Assembly: GCA_905221605.1 (NCBI GenBank)
Contig: CAJNDS010000565.1
Coordinates: 48,170 to 112,169, forward strand
Reading direction: 5' to 3'
Origin: Symbiodinium natans
Taxonomy: Eukaryota > Sar > Dinophyceae > Suessiales > Symbiodiniaceae
Length of the DNA: 64,000 nt
Positions 10,818 to 21,408 of the stretch are shown here, one piece after another (positions within the stretch are counted from its first letter, which is position 1; each line of letters starts with the position of its first letter). Below the pieces are notes generated by a model. That model was not told the DNA's origin. It did not search any database and saw only the letters and a program-made list of their open reading frames with translations. A program made the position numbers and the translations under genes.

Positions 10818-11255
10818 ATGGCTGATATGGTTGAGGTTGAGAACGCTGTGAGGCGCACTTGGGTTCGAGAGCTCTGGATGCAATGGGTTCCTCAGCAGCA
10901 GGTGGAAGTCAGTTTGATCGCCTTCCTTGCGATGTTTTCCTTGGCGATGCTTGGCAGCTTCCTCGCTGGAATCTTTGTGCAGCAATACCGACAGCGTCAC
11001 AGCCATATTCTATCTCTGAGTGAGCTTCTTACCTTTCTTCCGGTGGAACAAAGTCGGAGAGCAATTATCACTACGCGGCATGGATACGCTTTACATGTTC
11101 GCAGCGATTGCCCCGCCCTGCGCAATACCCACCCAGGCAATCTGCAGCGTCGAGTTGCTTGTGAGCTTTGTCTGCAATACTTGCGCGTGGACCAGCCGAC
11201 ACCCACCGTGTCGAGGGGGGGTGTAGAAGTTCGAGAACTGTGCGTCATCCTGTGA
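10818..11255 (+). CDS. Small membrane-anchored Cys-rich ORF downstream of copia Pol
   Basis: This 145-aa ORF has a good ATG context (gccATGg). Residues ~30-58 form one transmembrane helix (VSLIAFLAMFSLAMLGSFLA), followed by a basic YRQRH stop-transfer. The C-terminal half has YALHVRSDCPALRN and VACELCLQYL, an H/C...CxxC set that could bind zinc. It begins 73 bp after the copia stop and runs ~34 bp past the putative 3' LTR start, so it may be an accessory ORF of the element. I do not recognise a family. It could instead be a chance ORF, but the ordered TM-plus-Cys layout argues for real coding. Confidence 0.45.
   Translation: MADMVEVENAVRRTWVRELWMQWVPQQQVEVSLIAFLAMFSLAMLGSFLAGIFVQQYRQRHSHILSLSELLTFLPVEQSRRAIITTRHGYALHVRSDCPALRNTHPGNLQRRVACELCLQYLRVDQPTPTVSRGGVEVRELCVIL
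11213..11230 (+). promoter_or_regulatory. Putative polypurine tract and 3' LTR start of the copia element
   Basis: A GAGGGGGGG run is followed directly by TGTAGAAG, the usual polypurine-tract/TG junction that primes plus-strand synthesis and opens a 3' LTR. Without the 5' LTR in the window the call cannot be confirmed, and the LTR end is not placed. Confidence 0.4.
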
Positions 11256-11469
11256 GGGTGCGACACGGTGAGTTTTGCAGTTTGCAGTTTTGTGTGCATA
11301 GCTTGGAGTCTGCTCAGCTTTTGAAGTTTTCCCAGTAGCCTGAGTACGATTAGTGGTGCAGGAACGTTTTACCTCGTAGGGAACCACTCTCGTCGAGTTT
11401 CGTGACTTGAGGGTAGTTTTGGAGGTCGTTTAAGCCGAGCTGTCAAGTTGGAGAGCTGTGATACGTTTT

Positions 11470-11484
11470 CCACTTTGGCTCAAG
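11470..11484 (+). other. Possible relic of the dinoflagellate spliced leader
   Basis: CCACTTTGGCTCAAG matches the last 15 bases of the dinoflagellate spliced leader (CCATTTTGGCTCAAG) with one mismatch. The upstream leader bases do not match well. Such relics form when trans-spliced mRNA is reverse transcribed and reinserted. A chance match is not excluded. Confidence 0.3.
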
Positions 11485-11822
11485 TGACGAGCACTGGTGT
11501 GAGTGCTGCAAGCCAAAACAGAAGAGTTGTCCGAGTGTCTGAGCTTGCTTGCTTGGTTTGGACTTGTGTGAGTTTGGCTTGGTTGTATCCTTGGTGCCTT
11601 GCTTGGCATCTTGGGTTTTTAACGTTTTCTGGTCAAAATCTGGTTTTAGTGGGCGGTTGAACCAATATTAGATTTGTTTTTCTGGTTGGACTCACTTTTT
11701 CTGGCGTTTGGACTATGTTTGTTTCTAGTGTTTAATGTTGGTTTTTCTTGTTTTTCAAAGTTAGTGCATGTTTTCCAAGTCTAAAGTGCGAAAAATGCAA
11801 AGATTGAAAAGCAATTTAAACT

Positions 11823-11970
11823 ACCGCTCCAGAGGTCGCGTCCTTAGAGAAACCAAATTTTGACCGCTCCAGAGGTCGCGCCCGCCGCTAATTCTTATTC
11901 GCCAATTCCCATTCGCCAATTCCTATTCGCTAATTTCTATTCGCTAATTCTATTCCCATTCATTAATTCC
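11823..11970. repeat. Short direct and tandem repeats
   Basis: An 18-mer, ACCGCTCCAGAGGTCGCG, occurs at 11823-11840 and 11863-11880. From 11884 to about 11970 there are some six copies of a degenerate ~13-bp unit, (TATTC/CATTC)GC(C/T)AATTC. Confidence 0.7.
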
Positions 11971-12205
11971 TGAAGACTAGGAATTAGAAGCCTCTAATTC
12001 CTAAAGAATAGGAATTGGAAACAGGAATTAGGGTTGATTTTTGGGCCCACCACAGGTTTTAGCGCATTTCTATTTACAAAGGGAAGTCTGCCGAGTGGTC
12101 CTGCTTGGCAGTGGCACGGTGGGGCTTCCTGAGAATTTTACATTCCCGTGGCGTGGTAGCGGATGAAGGACTCGGGGCTGTTACTGTAGCTATGAATTCT
12201 TGAGA

Positions 12206-12315
12206 AGCCCCACGCAGTTTGAGGATGTCGTCCGTTTCCTGGAGGAGACCTGGGTTCCCAGCCTTGTCGAAATGCAGGAAGTCCCACGCGGTTGAAGGAT
12301 GTCGTTCGGTTTCCT
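12206..12315. repeat. Two-copy ~35-bp direct repeat
   Basis: 12206-12240 and 12280-12315 share AGYCCCACGCRGTTTGAGGA-like sequence with a few differences, about 74 bp apart. No coding or mobile-element content is recognised. Confidence 0.6.
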
Positions 12316-12623
12316 TTATTTAGTGTGCACCGCCGCCGCTCATCTTTCATGCATATAAATCATGTATCAATGAATTGTAAATAAACTAAATTATTATCAA
12401 TGAAGCATTAAGTACAGCATTTGTCAATTAACGTATTGATTATCATTGCTTATTTGTTTATAACAACGGATCCAGTATTTCACGCGGCGTTCAATACAGT
12501 CGACGATTCTAATGAGCGAAATCGATAAGTTCTGGTGCCATCCGAGGGGGTCATCAATTTTGAACGCATCTCGGAATCCGAGTCTTGGGGGTCCGGTGGG
12601 GTACCGTCGGACGCCGAAAATGG

Positions 12624-12703
12624 TCGATTTTATCAGCCATCGTTAATCAAATCGTCGACTCTTGGACGCCTGGTGGAATCCGGGTCTTCGCTGATAAAAT
12701 CGA
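12624..12703. repeat. 13-bp inverted repeat
   Basis: TCGATTTTATCAG at 12624-12636 is exactly inverted at 12691-12703, with a 54-bp loop. The flanks also share loosely similar sequence. It may be the core of a foldback element. Confidence 0.55.
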
Positions 12704-13387
12704 CAAAGTTCGGTGTCATCATATAAGGGCCCCATCGTACCCCGAAAGCTCGGATTCCTACTAGGTGTCCGAAAGGCGGCGATTCGGATTAACGATCGCC
12801 TGGAAACGGAAACGGTAGAGCTTAAGCTTTGCCGCAATCGTGTTGAGTCGATTCTTCACCACGTCCAGATACTTTTGCTAGTGTGTGCGACGTATTACTC
12901 AGTCATTGTTCACTCATGACTATTTATTCATTCAGTATCAATTAACCATACATGAATTACTAATGAGTTCTTGAATATTTTTTCATCAATTCTTAACCTG
13001 ATGTTATGAGTTTTTGCATTAATCATTGTTTACATATTGATTCATCAATTATTAACTAATTCTTTAAGTATTAATAAATTTTGAACAAATGACTTATGAA
13101 TGAATGAAGGAGTTTGTAATCAATCATCCATTAATCAAATACCCACCAAAAAAACATAACAAGATAGTTTCCTTAACAAAGAGTTTTGGAAACTAAACCC
13201 TAAAAGGCGGAGCTGGTTACGGGTGGGAGCCGCCCTTTATGGGCGCGGGTGGGCAAAGGAGAATGACGCGGCCGACACAAGGCCCCATTCTCAAGAGCTC
13301 TCAAGCGTATTCCGAGGCCGAAACAATTCGCGTCGAATTTTGCATGCCCGCGCGGCGACAGAACCATTTACCGGTCCCCCCTTGAGA

Positions 13388-13575
13388 CACCCTAAACCCT
13401 AAACCCTAAACCCTAAACCTAAACCCTAAACCCTAAATCCTAAACCCTAAACCCTAAACCCTAACCCTAAACCCTGAAGCCTAAAGCCTAAACCCTAAAT
13501 CCTAAACCCAAAACCCCCTAAACCCTAAACCGTCCCCCCTAAAACCCTAAACCCTAAACCCTAATCCCTAAACCC
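13388..13575 (-). repeat. Interstitial telomere-type array, CCCTAAA on + strand
   Basis: Some 20 near-consecutive CCCTAAA units with single-base variants. TTTAGGG is the plant-type telomere repeat also reported in dinoflagellates. The array passes into C-rich spacer, so it is internal rather than a chromosome end. Confidence 0.9.
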
Positions 13576-14627
13576 ACCCCCCCCCACCCAACCCCTGCCC
13601 AACCCCCCAGTCATTCTGCAACACTTTGCCCAAGCGGCGCTCTTTGAGGGTGGGGGGTGGGGGGGGGGGGCAGGTTGGGGACGCAGATGCTCTCCGAAGC
13701 CCTAAACCCTAAACCCTACTCTGCTTGAGCTGCAGAGCCTGCCCACCGCACCCCTGAGGGCTTGGTCGCCAAGCAACACTGCAGAAACATGATCACCCTA
13801 AAATCCTAGGGGCGTCTCCCTCCTGCGAGGCGTTTGGGAGGGTTTTGGGAGGGCCCCTGGGACTCTGATAAGAGCTGCAAAGACCCCTGAAAGGTTCCTG
13901 AGAGGCCCCTGACAGGCCCCTGGGAGCCCCTGGGAGGAATCGTTGATTTTCTATGCGAGGGCTTTTGGGCGATCGTCCCCTTCGCAATAAGCTGATGGCC
14001 CAAGAGCTGCAACCTGAATTTTCTATGAGAGGGCCCTTCGGCCCAGACCGTCCCCTTCGCAACAACCTGAAGGGGTCTCCTTTGTCGCACCTGAATTTTC
14101 TATGAGAGGACCCTTCGGCCAGACCGTCCCCTTCGCAACAACCTGAAGGGGTCTCCTTTGCCTTGTGGCCCCAAGTGAGCCCCAAGCTGCAACCTTTTCA
14201 CGCCTGAATTTTCTATGAGAGGGCCCTTCGGCCCAGACCGTCCCAACCTGACGGGGTATCCTTTGCCTTGTGGCCCCAAGTGACCCTCAACTTGCAACCT
14301 ATCCACGCCTGAGTTTCCTGTGAGAGGGCCCTTCAGACCGTCCCCTTCGCAAAAACTTAAAGGGGTGGCCCAAAGTTCCAGGTGACCCAGAAGTCCAATC
14401 CTTGAAGGCTTGGACTGCTCGCTGGAGCTTCCTCGTCTTCGAGATTTTGCACAACCGTTCGAAGTCCGAAGTTTCTCCAGCGTCCTCTCATGAGAATATG
14501 CGATGTGTGAGTTGTGAATGGTTGGCTTGGTTTGGGCTGGCTCCGGTTTGGTTTCGCAGTGAGTTGTGATTGGGTGGCCTTGGGGTGGGCATGTCTTCAC
14601 ACTATTTCGTTCAGCTGACCCCTTCTA
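13576..14627. repeat. C/G-rich spacer and five-copy degenerate tandem repeat
   Basis: The first part holds poly-C and poly-G runs (about 13577-13600 and 13650-13670) and a short CCCTAAA patch near 13700. Units starting near 13943, 14013, 14090, 14203 and 14308 share CCTGAATTTTCTATGAGAGG, then a CTTCGG..AGACCGTCC segment and CCTGAAGGGG. Spacing is 70-113 bp. Reading frames here are repeat-derived and not credible genes. Confidence 0.8.
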
Positions 14628-14975
14628 CACCCTAAACCCTAAACCCTGAACCCCTGAACCCCTGAACCCCTGAACCCCTGAACCCCTGAACCCTGAACCC
14701 TGAACCCCTAAACCCTAAAGCCTAAACCCTAAACCCTGAAGCCTAAACCCTAAACCCTAAGCCCTAAACCCTAAAAACCCTCCTGAAATTAACCCTAAAC
14801 CCTGAATCCTAAACCCTGAAGCCTAAAGCCTAAACCCTAAAGCCGAAACCCAAAACCCTCAACCCTTACCCGAAAGCCCTAGACCCGAAAGCCCTAAACC
14901 CTAAACCTAAACCCTAAACCCTGAACCCTAAACCCTAAACCGAAACCCTTAGCCCTGGACCCTAAACCCGAAACC
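14628..14975 (-). repeat. Degenerate telomere-type array, CCCTAAA/CCCTGAA on + strand
   Basis: Mixed CCCTAAA, CCCCTGAA and CCCTGAAGCCTAAA units, including about seven consecutive CCCCTGAA variants near 14650-14700. Same orientation as the array at 13388. Confidence 0.85.
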
Positions 14976-15450
14976 CTAAAGCCTAAAGCCTAAACCCTGA
15001 AGCCGAAAGCCACTGCGCGCGGCACTTCCAAGCTGCACGTGCTCTCAAAGCCCTGAAGAGCCACCCTCAACCCAAGAAAACTGTTTTTGAGAAAGTTTCC
15101 GGAATCCGAAAGCTTCGAAATACCTGGAAAAAACCAATGAAAACAAGACGTGTGTGCGGCCTGGACGCGGGAAACGCGGTGGGCACCTTGGGCGCGGACA
15201 TGTGTGCGCCTTGGAGGGGCTGGCCCCGTTGGTCCACCCGGGTGGCCATGCGCTTCGACGCGAGGCATGCGTGTGAATGAAAAAAGGACGGCCCGCAGTT
15301 CGTGGATGGGTGTGCAGCTTCTGCGGTTCGGCCCGTTTTGGTGCGCCGTTAAACTATTTCCAGGGCATGCGCTGCCGGGTAGATTGGGGTGGTGACTACT
15401 TGTTTGAGCTCGTCCTGGTCCCAAGTCCAGGAGCCGTCTAGGAGTTTGAG
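14976..15450. other. Spacer between opposed telomere-type arrays
   Basis: About 470 bases without a credible ORF or recognised repeat separate the CCCTAAA arrays on the left from the TTTAGGG arrays on the right. Confidence 0.6.
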
Positions 15451-16275
15451 GGTTCAGGGATTCTTTAGTGTTTAGGGTTTATTGAGTTTAGAGTTTCGGA
15501 GCTTTTGGAGTTTAGGGTTTTTGGGGTTTTCGGGCTGAGGGTCTCTTAGGGCTTAGAGGCTTTTAGGGTTTCGAGGCTTCTTTGGGGTTAGGGACTAGGG
15601 GTTTTTAGGGTCAAGACTTAAGGGTTTTTAGGGTTTAGGGTTTCGGGTTTTAGGGTTTAGGCTTTAGGGGTTTTAGGGTTTAGGGGTTTTTGGCATTCAA
15701 GGGGTTTTGGGGTTTCGGGCTTCCGGGTATTTGGGGTTTCGGATGTACGGGTTTTAGGGTTTAGGGTTTTTTTAGGGTTTAGGGCTCTAGGGTTTAAAGT
15801 TTGTTACGGTTTCGAGCTTCGGGGTTTTTAGGTTTAGAGTTTAGGGTTTTGCTAGGGTTGAGGGTTTAGTGTTTAGGGTTTAGGGTTTGTTTTTTCCTCT
15901 CTCTCCTCTTTTAGGCAGGGTTTAGGGTGCAAGGGTTTTAGGGTTTAGGGTTTTTTGGGTCTAGGGTTTAGAGTTTCTTATTTGCCGCCAAGCTGACCTC
16001 TCGGACGTACTGCAGGGGACTTGGCTTGCTACTTTTTCGGGTTTAGGGCTTCGGGGTTGTGTTTAGGGTTTTGAGTTTTTTGTGGGCTTAGGGTGTATAG
16101 GTCTTTAGGGTTCAGGATGTAGGGGTTTTCAGGGTTTATGGTTTAGGGCTTTTAGGGTGGGCGTAGTGTCTACAACCACCTCTGAGATGCAGACGGCCTG
16201 CCCTGTGGGGTAACGGTTTAGGGTTTAGGGTTTAGGGTTTCGGGTTTAGGGGTTAGGGTTTAGGGTTTAGGGCGG
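15451..16275 (+). repeat. Degenerate telomere-type array, TTTAGGG on + strand
   Basis: Long run of TTTAGGG, TTTAGGGGTTT, TTTCGGG and similar variants, cleanest at 16208-16273. Orientation is opposite to the arrays at 13388 and 14628. Confidence 0.9.
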
Positions 16276-16619
16276 CCCATTCAGACTTTCAACAAACATG
16301 TCATAATTCATTTTTTTTGCGCGTCCGGCCCACCGTCCCATCTATTTGGGGGGTCAGGGGTGCTTGGATTCCACATTCATGGCTCTCTTGTGATCCATGC
16401 GTGGAAAACTCTTAAACTTTTAATTTCTAAGTCTTTGCCCAAACCCGATTTAAGGGGAAGAGTGCTTTCCGCACCTTACCCCAAACCCTCCAACCGAGCC
16501 ATCCTGACTTCCTTTCATTTTGCTCCACCCTCGAAAAAATAGTAGTGGGCTTCGTTGCGCAAGTGGAGCTTGTAAGTAAGTTATACAAATGGGCGGGGGG
16601 GTTCGTTTTGAGAGAATAG

Positions 16620-16685
16620 GGGAGGTTTAGGGTTTTTCAGCGTTCAGGGTTCAGGGTTCAGGGTTTAGGGTTTAGGGTTTAGGGT
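16620..16685 (+). repeat. Short TTTAGGG/TTCAGGG array
   Basis: About eight units, including three TTCAGGG variants followed by TTTAGGG. Same orientation as the 15451 array. Confidence 0.85.
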
Positions 16686-19408
16686 ACGGGGGCAACCGAA
16701 AGGGGAAACAGAAGAATCCCAACCCTTGGCTGCCTAGATGTACTCCCTGAACCGAAGAACACAACACGGATCCAAACAAGAGCACCCGAAAGAGGGAGGG
16801 GGATATCCTTACCAAGGTAACCAGACACCAACCCCAACCCCAAACCCCGGGGCACTACTTTTTTGCTTTGAACAGCCGTTGTTAAGTTGTTAGTGGCCAT
16901 TCTTGAGCCACAACATCCATGGGTGTTTCACCTTTTCAAACCTGTAAAAGGCAACCTCCTCACTCCCCCTGTCCTGAGCTTCCCTCAGGACACCATTGGA
17001 GGTGCAGGCTCCTTTTCTTTCTGGCCAAAAACTGTCTTTTTAACAGCGGCCAAACATATGTTTAACGTCCAATAGTCCAGGTTGTGATGTTTCTCTCGAG
17101 TCAGCAGGTCATGCGAAGAAATGGTGAGAATTTGTCAGGATGACTGCTCATCCTGGCCAGCCTTTCGTATCCTTGAGTCGATGCTCCTGGGATGCGTTGG
17201 AACACGGCTGCTTCCCGAACTTTAGAAGCAGCTCTGCTTTTCACGTGGCCACAGGTTTCGTCATGTTGATTCAAATTGAGTGTTGCTTGCATGTTTGCTT
17301 TCTTGTCATGTTCTTCCAGTCTGCAACACCCTCCAGTTTTCTCGAACTTCTTGACGCTGCCAGGAAAACAAGGGCAGGCCGGGGGCTGACTTTGTCACCG
17401 CATCAGTCAGTAGGAGATGCAGTGACCCTAGGAATGTACAGTATACTTTGTTGACCATTGTCGGCGTCAGAGAGAGACTCCCTCTTCTCAAAGACTTGCC
17501 TTTGGGCTCATCAATGTTCCGAGGGCCGTCCTTTGTTTTTGTTAATTGAAAATCTTGAAACGACAGTCGACGAGAGTTTGGCTTGTATGAGATGGCCGGT
17601 GTTCTGCGCAATGTTCCCAATGAGCGCAAGCAGCGCGCACACGTGTGGTGCAAGTTGCTTGCCGGGAAAGCGCCACGAGGCATGGCTGTCTGACTTTAAC
17701 ACGCCAAAGTTCTTTCCCGACCGGCCTGTGCCACAGACCTTCCGCAGCAGATTCAGCAAATTCCACGATCACTCACAAGTGTCTCGTGTTATGCCTTGTC
17801 TACGCGATTCGCCTCGGCCTGGCCCAACACAGCTCCGGAGATACGACCCAGCCACGTTTAGGGGGGGTCGCCGACAAAAAGTACCCATTCCAGGCTAGAT
17901 AAGGAGATAAGGGCTGCCAGATCCGGGCCAAATCCGGGAACACAACCTAGGCACCTTCGGCCCGAGGCCTCGGCGGATTTGTTTCACTGTACAAATATAC
18001 AGCAACATGATCAGGAAAACATGGCCTGACAGATAGCTTACCAGCCTAGAGCAAAGCAAAGACCAACAAATCTGGTTTACTGAACAGAGCTCCAAGAGCA
18101 AAACACGGATCATCCCTGACATGGTAGCAGACACTTTGGAGTGCCGCAAAGACACACAGCTTTGCTGAGCGCAGTCCTAGGGGCCGAATTCCCCCACTCA
18201 GTGACTTCAGTGTGTATCAAATTGGGTCGTAGAGAAGTGCTGTATGACTGCCAAAGTGGAATCAAGGGAGCAAGGACTTGCGCAACACCCCAGCTGCCCC
18301 TTATCGCAACGGCCATCATTCAGACAAAACCTTCCACATGGTCACTTCATCTGGACAGGGGCAAATGTCGAAAATGGTCTTCATGCCTGCAGCTACAGTG
18401 AGGCCACAGTCAACACCCAGCTCGAATGAGCGTACATTGAAGTCATGCACCGTGCCGACTATCTCTTGTACAGATGTGAAGTTTGACCATTGGTAGCAAG
18501 CAGCGCATCCAGAGCCTTGGACACAACGGAGTGTAGAAGGCAGCAGCGTCGCACAGCACTCAGTACAACGCGACGCATGCATTCCCGAGCCGATGTATGA
18601 AAAACACTTTGACATAGGAAAAAGGGTCGCGCCGCTGGCGGGCGATCTGGCACAGCCACGCCAGCCCGCGCCCCTGGCGGAAACGCTCAAGCGTACGATC
18701 AATGTGATTGGCTACGGCGGCTACGAAACCCATGCACCAGGACTATCCAGTTTTCTGAGATTCCATGCAGAGCCCGCTCCAGCTTTGCAGCCTGGGAAAA
18801 CCGCGTAAGGCGGAGGCTGTAGGCCGAAGGCTGCTCTTCAAATCCTTCCACGTGGTGACCTCACATGTATCGCAGTGCAGGAGTGCCCGCAGTGCACGTA
18901 GTGACATGTTACGAGCGCTTGCGCCTTTGCGAGTTTGGTTCGAAGCTCGTCGTAGAGAGCTCGTAGCAGCTGCAAACTCTTTGCAAGTTTGTCGGAAAGC
19001 TTTCCCCCGCGCTCATGGTGCGAAACACTTCGGTGGCTGATGCTGTCGACTCCACTCTGGTGCCTGGCTGCACTTGGGGCGGCGACGTCCCAGCCGACAT
19101 GTTGCTGCGCTTGGTCACGGGCACGAGCTGAACGGCAGTGAAGGATAGCCCGCAATGAAGAGGACGTTATGTGGGGAAGCAAGATTGGCAAGCGTGACAA
19201 GTGATTTCGTTTGCGTGCGTGTGATTTTTTTTTGTCCCCTCTCTGTTGTTTAGTGGCGTGGCTTGCTTGTTGGGGTTGATTGCTGATGTGAGCAAGGCGC
19301 TTTGCAAATGCTTGTTTGACCCAATGCTTGCAGGTCATGTTACTTCTCTGAGGCGCGTGGTAGCCGTCCAGAAGTAGGTCGTCGAGTCGCCGGTGTTGAA
19401 AGAGAGCC
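16686..19408. other. Long stretch without a recognisable gene
   Basis: Reading frames here are short or antisense shadows with no recognisable motif. The last few hundred bases before 19409 may be the leader of the first YR element. I see no terminal repeat of that element. Confidence 0.5.
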
Positions 19409-21016
19409 ATGGAATATCCAGACAGCTTCGCGGGCCTTGCCGAAGCGCTTGTTGATTCAGGTGTGGATCTCGAGATGCTGATGTGGCTGGAGTCCCTCGA
19501 TGTAGACAACATTAGTGCAGCGGCACGCGCGCTTGAAGCCGGTCGACTGCCGCCCGAGCTGTCTGGTTCAGTGCAAGCGTTGCTAACATTTGCCTTGGGG
19601 CCCGATGTGGTCAAGCGTGGTGAAAAGAGCATGGGCGAGGCGCCGCCCGCAAAGTTGAGAAGAACCGATCTTCCTGTCGCCAAGCCAACTGCAGCAGGCT
19701 CTTTGGCCAAGGCGTTAGAGTCGGCAAGGCCCTCAGCGCGAGAGGCTACGCTCGCTAGCTTCAAGCGTGATGTGTGGGCGCCCAGCAACCAGAAACCGCA
19801 GGCCTCTCGGTGGCGGACTTGGTCAAAGGTGTGTGACGCCTGGGGAATTCCGGCTTTGCCGCTATCGCGGGACGGAATCGAAAAGGTGGCGGCCTCCTTC
19901 AAGGCAGGAGGGTATAGATCAGCGCGCCAGTACTTTGCCAGGGCTCGCAGAGAGCATGTGCTTCAGATGAAAGCAGAAGTGCCGCCAGATGTGCTGCTGT
20001 GCATGAGAGATGCTCTTCGTTCTCTTGAGCGTGGAATAGGTGGTCCTGCGCTTAAGGACGCATTCCGTTTTGAAGAGGTGGTGCTGCCCAGCCCCTTCGA
20101 GGAAATTCCGAGTGCCCGTCGACAGGCCGTGTGCATGTTAGTGCTGGGATGCTGGTTCCTGCTTAGAGAGATCGAGATCGCAGCGTTGCAGAGCAAGCAC
20201 TTGACTGTTGATTGCGAGCGCATGGAGGTGACCCTCACACTAGCAGCAAGTAAGTGTGACCAGCAAGGCAACCTTGTTTTGCGAAAAACATGGATGTTAT
20301 TGCGACCACGTTCCTGCAAGAATGTGCCCGTACCACAATGCTGTGGCTTTCGAGAAGATTCGCCCGAAGAATTTGGAAGCTCCGCTTTTTCTCAGCTCTC
20401 GGCGTCGCCAATCGCTATGAAGCGTGCAGGTGCTCAGGGCCAGGCGATGCTTGAGCGTTTCAATGGCCACGTCCTTCGAGTTTCGGGTGCACAGTTTTTG
20501 GCCAGACGCCTCGTGCCTCTGCCTACCATCATGTTGTTGGGGCGGTGGGGCAGCCGCAGTGTCGAGAGATACGTGCAGGAGGCAGCCCTGGAGACATTCT
20601 CCTTGGATCAGATCTTTGACCCCTCGGTGCATGTCGCCGAGCCAGCGAAGAAGAAGCGGGATCAGTTGAACTGCGAGGCTGTTGGAGACTCTCTGGCAGC
20701 TCTGACTGAGAAGCTCGAAATCTTGGCAGCTCGCGTGGAAGCATTGCAAGAGAGGCCACCGCTCGTGGTGGGCAACAAAGCCCATGCGCGAGACCCTCAT
20801 GAACTCGACAAGCTGCCAGTCACATGGAGGACAAGGTGTGGCCTGTGGCAGTATGGTTGTGCTGCGTTCACGAGAGCGAGCGAAGCCCCTGTGGCCACAC
20901 GCTGTCGCCGCTGCTTTCCAGAGTGTGCCGAGCATGGTGAGATAGACAGCAACCGGGAAGAGTCAGGCTCCAACACTTCGTCAGACTCGAGCTCGTCAGA
21001 CTCAGAGACAGACTGA
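19409..21016 (+). CDS. Tyrosine recombinase of YR element 1
   Basis: 535 aa with an ATG in a gccATGG context. An acidic/helical N-terminus of ~120 residues precedes a SAM-like core-binding domain (SRWRTWSKVCDAWGI, ~130-220). Box I Arg is in FLLREIEIAALQSKHL near residue 252. Box II is GHVLRVSGAQFLARRLV (HxxR, ~353-356), followed by LLGRWGSRSVERYVQEA with Trp replacing the second His and the Tyr nucleophile near residue 386. The C-terminal ~60 residues hold a Cys cluster (TRCGLWQYGC, then RCRRCFPEC) and an acidic Ser-rich tail. YRs of DIRS-type elements integrate a circular cDNA without target-site duplication. All four key residues are visible, so this copy could be catalytically intact. Confidence 0.85.
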   Translation: MEYPDSFAGLAEALVDSGVDLEMLMWLESLDVDNISAAARALEAGRLPPELSGSVQALLTFALGPDVVKRGEKSMGEAPPAKLRRTDLPVAKPTAAGSLAKALESARPSAREATLASFKRDVWAPSNQKPQASRWRTWSKVCDAWGIPALPLSRDGIEKVAASFKAGGYRSARQYFARARREHVLQMKAEVPPDVLLCMRDALRSLERGIGGPALKDAFRFEEVVLPSPFEEIPSARRQAVCMLVLGCWFLLREIEIAALQSKHLTVDCERMEVTLTLAASKCDQQGNLVLRKTWMLLRPRSCKNVPVPQCCGFREDSPEEFGSSAFSQLSASPIAMKRAGAQGQAMLERFNGHVLRVSGAQFLARRLVPLPTIMLLGRWGSRSVERYVQEAALETFSLDQIFDPSVHVAEPAKKKRDQLNCEAVGDSLAALTEKLEILAARVEALQERPPLVVGNKAHARDPHELDKLPVTWRTRCGLWQYGCAAFTRASEAPVATRCRRCFPECAEHGEIDSNREESGSNTSSDSSSSDSETD

Positions 21017-21054
21017 GATAGTGCGAATAACTTGTACATTGTGTTGAGATGTAT

Positions 21055-21190
21055 TGCGCTGCACGCGCGCTTGCGCCGCACGCGCGCTTGCGCCGCACGT
21101 GCGCCAGCGCCGCACGAGCGCTGTGGGGAATGAGAACTTATTTGCGCCGCTCGTGCGTCATATCTTATTGCGCCGCACGTGCGCAGCGAG
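21055..21190. repeat. GC-rich tandem repeats between YR and gag
   Basis: About six copies of TGCGCCGCACGYGCGC-like units, several palindromic around GCACGTGC. Their place between the recombinase and gag matches a repeat cluster in the second YR element. Confidence 0.75.
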
Positions 21191-21408
21191 TGTGCGGATT
21201 GGGGACAGCAGAAAGGGTGTCGTGAAATGCTGCTTCCAGCCGAGCACGATCATGGTCATGGTGTGGACAGGAACCAGTGGTTGTTGTAGCTCCGGATACC
21301 TTGATTTGCTTTACATTTTGCCAGCGCTTTGCTTGAAGGATCCGTTTCTGTAGCGTTGTGCCCCAGCAGTGTTTCCGTTCCGCTGAATTTTGTGTAAAGT
21401 CACAGGCG

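Larger units (their letters stand above)
1..11221 (+). mobile_element. Ty1/copia-type LTR retrotransposon, 3' part, split by a nested LINE
   Basis: The left piece (to about 1684) encodes copia reverse transcriptase and the first RNase H motifs. The right piece (from about 9860) resumes with the ASNVADLFTK motif that ends copia RNase H. The 8.1 kb between them is a LINE. About 90 codons of the RNase H core are missing even after removing the LINE, so the copy had an internal deletion or decay besides the insertion. A polypurine run followed by TGTAGAAG near 11213-11230 looks like the start of the 3' LTR. The 5' LTR, gag and integrase lie outside the window. Confidence 0.8.
11256..13387. other. 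Non-coding region: probable LTR remainder, short repeats, AT-rich stretch
   Basis: No credible ORF. The first ~400 bases may be the copia 3' LTR. Short repeats follow (annotated separately). From about 12350 to 13180 the sequence is AT-rich (ATTCATTAATT-like) with nothing recognisable. Confidence 0.6.

Noticed and set aside
13806-14185. Minus-strand ORFs across the 14-kb repeats
   Set aside because: They repeat the tandem unit in translation (for example repeated ENSG/RRGRSG strings).
13388-16685. Chromosome end or head-to-head telomere fusion
   Set aside because: Arrays are internal and degenerate, and their order (CCCTAAA then TTTAGGG) is the opposite of a fusion.
18838-19902. 354-aa minus-strand ORF
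   Set aside because: Overlaps the start of the tyrosine recombinase in antisense and continues into its non-coding leader; no recognisable motif.
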